This document shows, piece by piece, positions 5,987-11,008 of a stretch of 11,008 nt of DNA. The position numbers and the translations under genes are program-made. Each line of letters starts with the position of its first letter. The stretch's first letter is position 1. Under the pieces are notes generated by a model, which had not been told where the DNA came from, ran no database searches, and saw only the letters and a program-made list of their open reading frames with translations. Origin of the DNA: Gracilibacteraceae bacterium (GTDB taxonomy: Bacteria > Bacillota > Desulfitobacteriia > Desulfitobacteriales > Syntrophobotulaceae); assembly GCA_031263945.1 (NCBI GenBank), contig JAISEW010000142.1, positions 1 to 11,008 of the forward strand, in the 5' to 3' direction.

Positions 5987-7525
5987 CACTTCCGGATACA
6001 GATCCGCGTCATAATCATAATAATGCCGCCGCGGATCCCGGGCCTGCGTGTACTGCCGCGCCTGCGACTCGGTGAAAATACTGCCGTCGAAATAGATAAA
6101 ATACGGGGAGGCGTCATAATGATACCAGCCGCCGTCGATAAAAATCAGATTCCAGTAATGTTCCGCCGGGCCGCCCGCGCGCCTGACCCCGATGTTTTCT
6201 ATCCCGGCCCGCGTCAGCAGCACTTCCGAAACGGCGTAGAAGGTGTAGCAATCGCCCCGGCCCGCCGTAAAAGCGTTGTAAGCGCCCCGCAGCACATTGC
6301 CTTTCTCGCCGTAGTCCAGATAAAGATTATTGGCCCGCACCCAATCGTGTATTTGTTTCACTATCTCCCGGTCGCTCATCCCGGCGGTGATGATCTTGGA
6401 GAGCACTTGATCCGCCAATCCGTAAACATACTCGTCCGTGATCTCCCCCACCGCGACATAAACCGTCGCCTGAGACTGGTTGCCGCTTTGATCGGCGGCG
6501 GCGTAGTAAACGGGATAGCGGCCGCTCCGGTCAAAATCCACCGCGCTTGAGTCCACGGTCACTTCCACTTGTCCGTCCCGGTCGTCCAGCGCCGCGACCC
6601 CCGTCCGCAGATCCGCCCTTCCCCCCACGAGGACGGCGTGATCCCGCGCGCCGGTGATCACCGGCGGTTCCTCGTCCCGCCGCACCGCCGCCGTCACGGT
6701 CAGGAGCGCCGCGTTGCCGAACTCATCGGTCAGAACCAGCTCAGCCGCCGCCGGGCCCGCCGTCGTCCAGTCCGGCTCGCGCTGAAAAGCCACTGTCACC
6801 GCGGAAGCGTCGCTGATATCCGTGAGGAGATCCGCCGGCGCCAGCGGTTCGCCCACCCAGGTCCACACGCCTTCCCGCGGCGCGGCGACCGGCGGGGTCG
6901 TGTCCGCCACCGTGACCGCGCAAACCAGCGGCCGGCCGTCCAGAATGAGGACCACTTCCCGCGTGACGCCGGCCTCGCTCCAATCGACGGCGGCGGCCTC
7001 CGCCGCCAAAACCGCCGTATGTCCGGACGCGGCCTGAACAAAGTCTTCGGCTTCGGGCGTCTCGCCGGCTTCCACGGTCACATTGCGGCTGCCGGGCAGC
7101 ACGGTCAAACTCGACTCCAAAGTCTCGTGCCGCCAGCCAAGCGAAAAACTCAGCCGCACGCTTTGCCGCCCTAAAGCGTCAAAATCCGGCTCAGCCGCGA
7201 AACTGAGACGCGTCAAACCGCGATCGTCGAAACTGACAAAATCCCGCGGGGTCAGGATCTCGCCCGCCACGGAAGAACAGGCCCGGACCGCGGCGCCGGC
7301 GAGCGAGCGGTCCAAAAGCGCGGACTGCGCGCAAGCGGCCAGCAACGCGACGCCGGCTATCGTGAGCAAAGCAACGACGGCTTTGCGACCCACTTTATCC
7401 CACCATACCTTTCCGCGCGGGGAGCGAACACGCCCGCGCCGCTTCAGCGCGGGGCGCGCGCAAGCGGCAAGCAGGGCGAACCCGCCTATCGCCAGCAGCG
7501 CCGCGCCGACTCTGCGACTCTTCAT
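5978..7525 (-). CDS. Transglutaminase-like lipoprotein with Ig-like domains and a duplicated lipoprotein signal
   Basis: From ATG 7525-7523 the product has 515 residues. It starts with a lipoprotein signal (MKSRRVGAALLAIGG..LLAAC, Cys22), followed about 43 residues later by a second complete signal (GRKAVVALLTIAG..LLAAC, Cys65). A GTG at 7393-7391 (VGRKAVVALL) is therefore an alternative start that would use only the second signal. Then come about three beta-rich modules; two begin TTPPV and EEPPV and end in aromatic/DxxGN-type strands (DEFGNA, DQSGNQSQ), as in bacterial Ig/HYR-like domains. The C-terminal transglutaminase-like domain has the triad Cys426 (GRGDCYTF), His456 (AEHYWNL) and Asp471 (YHYDASP). 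Such domains act as thiol proteases or transpeptidases on the cell surface. It is the first gene of the operon, and its stop lies 16 bases before the adenylation start. The substrate is unknown; a cell-wall or surface role is inferred. Confidence 0.85.
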   Translation of the reverse strand: MKSRRVGAALLAIGGFALLAACARPALKRRGRVRSPRGKVWWDKVGRKAVVALLTIAGVALLAACAQSALLDRSLAGAAVRACSSVAGEILTPRDFVSFDDRGLTRLSFAAEPDFDALGRQSVRLSFSLGWRHETLESSLTVLPGSRNVTVEAGETPEAEDFVQAASGHTAVLAAEAAAVDWSEAGVTREVVLILDGRPLVCAVTVADTTPPVAAPREGVWTWVGEPLAPADLLTDISDASAVTVAFQREPDWTTAGPAAAELVLTDEFGNAALLTVTAAVRRDEEPPVITGARDHAVLVGGRADLRTGVAALDDRDGQVEVTVDSSAVDFDRSGRYPVYYAAADQSGNQSQATVYVAVGEITDEYVYGLADQVLSKIITAGMSDREIVKQIHDWVRANNLYLDYGEKGNVLRGAYNAFTAGRGDCYTFYAVSEVLLTRAGIENIGVRRAGGPAEHYWNLIFIDGGWYHYDASPYFIYFDGSIFTESQARQYTQARDPRRHYYDYDADLYPEVVW

Positions 7526-7565
7526 CTGGCCATAACCTTTCCGCGCCGGGAAGCGCGCCGCTGCC
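7308..7565 (-). repeat. Diverged 129-bp tandem duplication covering the lipoprotein signal
   Basis: Two consecutive units of about 129 bp (roughly 7437-7565 and 7308-7436) each encode the same layout: Lys-Gly/Val run-in, basic residues, hydrophobic helix, LLAAC and an Ala-Leu-Lys/Asp-Arg tail. The matching blocks include GCGCGCAAGCGGC at 7456 and 7327 and ACCTTTCCGCGC at 7535 and 7407. The offset shifts from 129 to 128 through one small indel, and many substitutions have accumulated, so the event is not recent. The unit ends are approximate. The left-hand unit no longer has an ATG at the signal start but keeps a GTG. Confidence 0.8.
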
Positions 7566-7571
7566 GCCGGA

Positions 7572-7592
7572 CGGTTTTCCAGGGGAAAACCG
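7572..7592 (-). promoter_or_regulatory. Perfect 9-bp stem hairpin in the operon leader
   Basis: CGGTTTTCC (7572-7580) and GGAAAACCG (7584-7592) pair perfectly around a 3-base loop, about 47 bases ahead of the ATG at 7525. It is not followed by a T-run on either strand, so a simple intrinsic terminator is unlikely. It lies inside the predicted minus-strand leader and could affect translation or mRNA stability. That role is inference. Confidence 0.6.
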
Positions 7593-7623
7593 CGGCCTGA
7601 CTGAGTGCCTGTCTCCCGCGAGG

Positions 7624-7647
7624 TCTCAAAAGGCGTACCTTTTGAGA
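7624..7647. repeat. Palindromic hairpin, copy 1 (10-bp arms, 4-base loop)
   Basis: TCTCAAAAGG (7624-7633) pairs perfectly with CCTTTTGAGA (7638-7647) around CGTA. On the minus strand it would start about 10 bases into the predicted operon transcript. It is the reverse-oriented sister of the palindrome at 7792-7815: reading copy 2 on the other strand aligns loop CGTA with TGTA. No T-run follows it. It could be a dispersed repeat family member, an operator or an mRNA structure. Confidence 0.75.
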
Positions 7648-7664
7648 GCGATCGCTTAGGCTTA

Positions 7665-7693
7665 AAAATACCACAAATACTGGCAGCGGTCAA
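7665..7693 (-). promoter_or_regulatory. Predicted sigma-A type promoter of the minus-strand operon
   Basis: On the minus strand TTGACC (7693-7688), a 17-base spacer and TATTTT (7670-7665) form a good housekeeping promoter. The start of transcription would be near 7658, giving a leader of about 130 bases to ATG 7525 that contains both hairpins. The -35 differs from consensus at one position and the -10 at two. Confidence 0.55.
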
Positions 7694-7708
7694 CAAGTCT
7701 TTTCATTT

Positions 7709-7752
7709 TTCAGAAAAAGTTCAGCAAAAATTCAGGGAAAATTCAAGGAATT
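7709..7752. promoter_or_regulatory. Four tandem 11-bp direct repeats upstream of the operon promoter (candidate regulator site)
   Basis: TTCAG recurs at 7709, 7720 and 7731, with TTCAA at 7742: exactly 11-bp spacing. The first three TTCA motifs are each followed by an A-rich run, the fourth by GGAATT. The array ends 15 bases upstream of the predicted minus -35 (7693). Helically phased 11-bp direct repeats placed like this are typical of sites for OmpR/PhoB/PhoP-type response regulators; phased A-tracts could also bend the DNA. The regulator is not encoded in the window. Confidence 0.55.
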
Positions 7753-7791
7753 TAACCTTTTATCCGGGGCGCGATCAGAACGCAAACACAG

Positions 7792-7815
7792 TGTCAAAAG
7801 GTACACCTTTTGACA
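7792..7815. repeat. Palindromic hairpin, copy 2 (10-bp arms, 4-base loop)
   Basis: TGTCAAAAGG (7792-7801) pairs perfectly with CCTTTTGACA (7806-7815) around TACA. Compared with copy 1 at 7624, the second base pair of the stem is swapped on both sides (C-G in copy 1, G-C here), so pairing is kept. It lies upstream of both predicted promoters and in inverted orientation to copy 1, about 145 bases away. Confidence 0.75.
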
Positions 7816-8056
7816 GTTGTTTTATCGTCGCGAGGAAGTATCGGCAAATAAAGCGTACGGCTGACGCCGCAATTTCAGGGCAGGTCAAATGGATAGCCGA
7901 CAATTCCTGATAATGTTTATGACTTTTCTTAGTTTATCAATAAACCGAATGTTTGCAAGTCTATATATGCCATTTATGGTTATTTTTCTATCTTTTTAAC
8001 AATTTGATTTTTCAAAACCATTATTTATATTATTTATATTTACATACTTCGCCATT

Positions 8057-8133
8057 TGCGTAGAGGGGAAATTGATCACGGGACGCGGGGGTGATTACCA
8101 TCGCCCACCCGGTTCCCCAATTGCGTCGTCATC
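8057..8133. other. GC-rich structured block in AT-rich DNA, function unknown
   Basis: A block of roughly 75 GC-rich bases stands out sharply from its AT-rich flanks. It contains a hairpin GGGTGAT (8089-8095), loop TACC, ATCGCCC (8100-8106) with one G-T pair, and outer pairing arms GGGGAA (8065-8070) and TTCCCC (8113-8118). It lies upstream of the predicted plus promoter, so it is not part of that leader. It could be a dispersed repeat, a small RNA or the remnant of an insertion. I do not recognise a known riboswitch fold. Confidence 0.35.
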
Positions 8134-8171
8134 CTATTTGTAAAATATTACCAAAATATAAATAAAATGCT

Positions 8172-8200
8172 TTGACATAAATATGATTTTATACTAAAAT
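8172..8200 (+). promoter_or_regulatory. Near-consensus sigma-A promoter for the Lgt-NRPS gene
   Basis: TTGACA (8172-8177) is a perfect -35, the spacer is 17 bases and TAAAAT (8195-8200) matches the -10 at five of six positions. Transcription would start near 8207, leaving a leader of about 33 bases that ends in AGGAGG (8230-8235), four bases before ATG 8240. Confidence 0.75.
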
Positions 8201-8239
8201 ATTATATTCAGGATTTTCTCAGTATTATTAGGAGGATAT

Positions 8240-11008
8240 ATGCTCCCCCAGATAGATCTATTCGGCCTCTTTTCCGTCAGAAGTTATTATTTTTTTGTCG
8301 GCATAGGCATTGCCTGCATGGTGGTCTATGTGGCGATCGTCGGGATCCTCCGCTATCTGCCCTGGCTTTCTCTGGCGGAACTGCGCCTGTCTGGTTTCGG
8401 CGCGGTGAAAAAACATTACCGTTCCCTGCAGTATTTATTCCTGTTTTATTTTTGCTACGCCGTGTCTTACGGGTTCGGTTATATCGGGTTGTGGGTCCCA
8501 AAATTCGTCGTGATGTTCGGCCAGATAAACAGCGTCACTTTCGTGGGGTTCGCCCTGTTCTTCATCCCGGCCTTTCTCACTCTGGCGCGCTTTTTCCGTC
8601 TGCCCGGCCGCCCGGTTCTCCTGCTGGAGGCCGTAATGCCCTCGCTGATCATCATGCAGATCTTTCAGCGGGTGGCCTGCTATTTTAACGGCTGCTGCTT
8701 CGGCATCCCCTTTCGCGGCGGCATTGTTTTCCCGGACGACGCTCAGGCCAGCCGCCTGTACGGCGAAGGCACGGCGGTGTTTCCCACCCAGCCCGCCGAG
8801 TCCGCCGCGCTGGTCCTGCTCCTGATAATCACTATTATCGCCGCTCTTCTCGGCCGCCGCACTGTACACATATTCCCCATCGGTTTCGGGGCCGTCGGTT
8901 TTGTCAACGAAATATTGATGGGCGGGTTCAAAGGGATCACCGCCGGGCCTTTCGACGGCATGCATTTCTTCTTTTTGGCCCTCGTCGTCATGGGCATAGT
9001 CCTCTACCGCATGGCGCAGAGACCTGAGCCGCCCGGCCCGCCCGCGGCGGAGGAGCCGGCCCCCGGCGCGGACGACGCGGACGGCGCTTTGCCCGCGCTT
9101 CACGGCGCTGACCCGGCGGCGGGCGAGGCGGAAACTTTTCCTCTCACCGGGCCGCAGCAGACGCTGTGGAGCCTGGAAATGCGCTACGGCGGCGCGGTGA
9201 ATATCCTGAGCGGCAGCGTCGTCTTTGACGAACCTTTAGATGAAAACCAGATTTTTTCCATCATGCGCCGCGTGACGGAGGCGACGGATTTCGCCCGCCT
9301 GCGCGTCAACCGGCAAAACAGACAGTATTTCCTTGATTCCGCCCCCCCGGCCTATGAAGTGCTGGATTTCGCCTCGGAGGAAGAATGGCACGCCGCGCTG
9401 GCGCCGCTGGCCCGCCGGCCGATGCCGGCTTTTTACGACGCGCCGCTCTATGAATTGAAACTCTGCCGGATAGGCGGCCAGTACCGCGGCGGTTTTATGC
9501 GCGGCAACCATATCGGCGGCGACGCCTGGACAGCCAAGCTGATCTTTGATTCTTTCGCCAAGGAATATATCGGCAAAATGGGGCCGATGCGCCCGCCGGC
9601 CTATACTTACCGCGATTTTATCCTGGAAGAGGCGGCGTATTTCCGTTCGGCGGAATACGAGGCGGACCGGCAGTTCTGGCGCGGGGAAATGCCGGCGCCG
9701 CCGCCGCTCAACTGCCTGAGGCCCGGGGCTGACGCGCCGGCCCGCCGGGCGGACGCCGAACGGGATTCTTTCCCGCTGGAAGCGGAAATGATGATCGCCC
9801 TGCGCCAATTCAGCAAGAAAAACCGCTTGGCCGCGGACGTGCCGTTTCTGGCCGCCCTCCTGCTGCTGCTCCTGCGCTCCGGCAATCAGGGCGGGGCCTC
9901 GGTCGGTTTTACCGCTCTCAACCGGGAACCCAATCAATTGCGCACGATGGGCCTTTTTGTCTCCACGCTGCCGATTTGCTGCCGCCCGGAGGAAGATATG
10001 ACCTTGCGCGAGTTTCTCGCCGCCGTGCAGCAAAAACGCAAAGCCGCCCTGGAGCACCGCCGTTACCCGCTGTCGCATATGCTGCGTGATTTGCGCGAGA
10101 CTTATCCGCACACGGAAAACCTGTACAACGTCCTTTTTGCCTATCAGATCATCCGCCCCGCCTTCGCCCCCTCGATGCGTTCCGTCTGGTATGAAAGCAA
10201 GCAATGCGGCAGCACTTTGAATTTCCATATTGAGGATTTGCAGAAAATTGATTTTTACGCCTTGCAAATTGAATACCAGCTGGAGTTTTTCACAGCGGAG
10301 GACGCCGCCGCCCTGCATAAGCGTTATGTCCGCATACTTAAACAGATCCTGACCGCCCCGAATTTGCGGCTCGGGGATCTGGATATCCTGTCGCCTGAAG
10401 ACGCGGCCCTCTGGGAGGCCCTGAATTCCTCCGCCCTCCCTCTCGCTTTCCGCTCCCTCCCCGCCTCAATCCTGGGGCGCGCCGCCCGCTCCCCGCGGGC
10501 CCCTGCCGTCCGCTGCGGCGAGAGCGGCCAGGACTATGCCGCTCTCGCCGCTCAGGCGAACGGCATCGCCGCGCTCCTGCGAGCGCGGGGCGCGCCCCGG
10601 GGCGGCGCCGTGGCCGTGCTGACGGAACGGCGCCTGGAACTGCCGTCCCTCCTGCTCGGGATCATGCTGGCCGGATGCGCTTATCTGCCCATCGATACGT
10701 CTTCGCCCCGGGAACGCGTGGATTTCATCCTGGCCGACGCCCGGGCCGTTTTCCTTTTTTACGACCCCGTTTTCGCCGCGCGTTTCGACCCGGCTGCCCC
10801 CGCCATGTCTCTGACGGAACTGGCGGAACTGACGGCGGCCGCTCAGGCCCCGGATCCGGCGGGCTCTCCCCCGGCCGAGACGGCGGAGATCGCGCCGGAC
10901 GACATCGCCTATATCATTTACACCTCCGGCTCCACCGGCCGCCCCAAAGGCGTGCGCGTCCCGCATCTGGCGATCCTCAACCGGCTGTGCTGGATGGAGG
11001 CGGCCTAC
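8240..11008 (+). CDS. Lgt-like membrane domain fused to NRPS condensation and adenylation domains (partial, runs off the right edge)
   Basis: From ATG 8240 (AGGAGG at 8230-8235) the frame stays open for 923 codons to the window end. Residues 1-260 are a polytopic membrane domain like prolipoprotein diacylglyceryl transferase: FSVRSYYFFVGIG (11-23), EAVMPSLIIMQIFQRVACYFNGCCFG (130-155, split here as family core with Arg144), then VFPTQPAESAALVL (180-193). The HGG motif of classical Lgt is not seen. A Pro/Ala/Glu-rich linker (about 260-298) follows. Residues about 300-720 are a condensation domain: LTGPQQTLWSLE (302-313), NHIGGDA (423-429), a variant of HHxxxDG keeping the second His (424) and Asp428, and GLFVSTLPI (571-579). 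Residues about 735 on start an adenylation domain with AGCAYLPID (811-819) and YIIYTSGSTGRPKG (891-904). The specificity pocket and any carrier or release domain lie beyond the window. A membrane-tethered peptide synthetase is inferred. It is divergent from the Dlt-like operon. Confidence 0.88.
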   Translation, partial: MLPQIDLFGLFSVRSYYFFVGIGIACMVVYVAIVGILRYLPWLSLAELRLSGFGAVKKHYRSLQYLFLFYFCYAVSYGFGYIGLWVPKFVVMFGQINSVTFVGFALFFIPAFLTLARFFRLPGRPVLLLEAVMPSLIIMQIFQRVACYFNGCCFGIPFRGGIVFPDDAQASRLYGEGTAVFPTQPAESAALVLLLIITIIAALLGRRTVHIFPIGFGAVGFVNEILMGGFKGITAGPFDGMHFFFLALVVMGIVLYRMAQRPEPPGPPAAEEPAPGADDADGALPALHGADPAAGEAETFPLTGPQQTLWSLEMRYGGAVNILSGSVVFDEPLDENQIFSIMRRVTEATDFARLRVNRQNRQYFLDSAPPAYEVLDFASEEEWHAALAPLARRPMPAFYDAPLYELKLCRIGGQYRGGFMRGNHIGGDAWTAKLIFDSFAKEYIGKMGPMRPPAYTYRDFILEEAAYFRSAEYEADRQFWRGEMPAPPPLNCLRPGADAPARRADAERDSFPLEAEMMIALRQFSKKNRLAADVPFLAALLLLLLRSGNQGGASVGFTALNREPNQLRTMGLFVSTLPICCRPEEDMTLREFLAAVQQKRKAALEHRRYPLSHMLRDLRETYPHTENLYNVLFAYQIIRPAFAPSMRSVWYESKQCGSTLNFHIEDLQKIDFYALQIEYQLEFFTAEDAAALHKRYVRILKQILTAPNLRLGDLDILSPEDAALWEALNSSALPLAFRSLPASILGRAARSPRAPAVRCGESGQDYAALAAQANGIAALLRARGAPRGGAVAVLTERRLELPSLLLGIMLAGCAYLPIDTSSPRERVDFILADARAVFLFYDPVFAARFDPAAPAMSLTELAELTAAAQAPDPAGSPPAETAEIAPDDIAYIIYTSGSTGRPKGVRVPHLAILNRLCWMEAAY

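Larger units (their letters stand above)
7526..8239. other. Divergent intergenic control region, AT-rich, no convincing gene
   Basis: These 714 bases separate the minus operon from the plus NRPS gene. The right two thirds is AT-rich, against a GC-rich surround. It holds the minus-strand promoter and leader, two related hairpins, four 11-bp direct repeats, a GC-rich block (8057-8133), short AT repeats at 8018-8040 (ATTATTTAT twice in a row) and the plus-strand promoter. A 101-codon plus frame across 7605-7910 reads through both hairpins, has no ribosome site and no protein-like composition, so I do not annotate it. Confidence 0.75.

Noticed and set aside
7624..7647. Hairpin considered as an intrinsic terminator or attenuator
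   Set aside because: No T-run follows the stem on either strand.
7709..7752. Short regular repeats considered as a CRISPR array
   Set aside because: The 11-bp period leaves no spacers of CRISPR size and no cas genes are present.
7605..7910. 101-codon plus-strand frame in the intergenic region
   Set aside because: It translates the two palindromes (SKGTPF-type peptides), lacks a ribosome site and crosses the minus promoter.
8057..8133. GC-rich block considered as a riboswitch for the NRPS gene
   Set aside because: The near-consensus promoter lies downstream of it, so it would not be in the leader, and I recognise no known riboswitch core.
8435..9103. Minus-strand open frame of 222 codons
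   Set aside because: It is antisense to the Lgt-like membrane domain; its composition is that of a reverse-strand shadow.
9236..10318. Minus-strand open frame of 360 codons
   Set aside because: It lies opposite the condensation domain, whose motifs are clear on the plus strand, and resembles no protein family.

Overview
The window reads as a GC-rich genome of a Gram-positive-type anaerobe, most likely a Clostridia-like member of the Bacillota. The reasons are strong AGGAGG-type ribosome sites, a teichoic-acid-style Dlt-like operon, lipoprotein signals and the type of SGNH/MBOAT partner proteins. This placement is inference; no taxonomic marker gene is present. Coding DNA is GC-rich, while the intergenic region at about 7660-8230 is strikingly AT-rich.

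Layout. Bases 1-78 (+) are the last 25 codons of a short-chain dehydrogenase. From there to about 7525 lies a tightly packed minus-strand operon, read right to left: a transglutaminase-like lipoprotein with Ig-like domains (5978-7525), a DltA-like stand-alone adenylation enzyme (4411-5961), a DltC-like carrier protein (4175-4414), an MBOAT acyltransferase of DltB/AlgI type (2586-4166), a membrane-anchored SGNH-like protein (1498-2565), a small lipoprotein (839-1423) and a two-cysteine aspartate/glutamate racemase (117-836). Most junctions overlap or are a few bases apart. The exception is the 74-base SGNH/lipoprotein gap, which carries a REP-like palindrome.

Bases 7526-8239 form a divergent control region. 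It has a minus promoter (about 7665-7693), four 11-bp direct repeats just upstream of it, a leader with two hairpins, a second inverted copy of one hairpin, a GC-rich block of unknown nature and a near-consensus plus promoter (8172-8200). From 8240 (+) one uninterrupted frame runs off the right edge. It encodes an Lgt-like membrane domain fused to a nonribosomal peptide synthetase condensation domain and the beginning of an adenylation domain.

How it may work together. The minus operon has every part of a Dlt-type envelope aminoacylation machine: adenylation enzyme, carrier, membrane O-acyltransferase and an extracytoplasmic SGNH partner. It differs from the D-Ala system in ending with an Asp/Glu racemase, and its adenylation pocket appears to have a Lys and a Phe where DltA has Met and the selectivity Cys. 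I infer a system that loads an acidic, possibly D-, amino acid onto an envelope polymer. The divergent Lgt-NRPS fusion suggests that a second, membrane-tethered peptide-assembly activity belongs to the same locus. That fusion is the most unusual item in the window.
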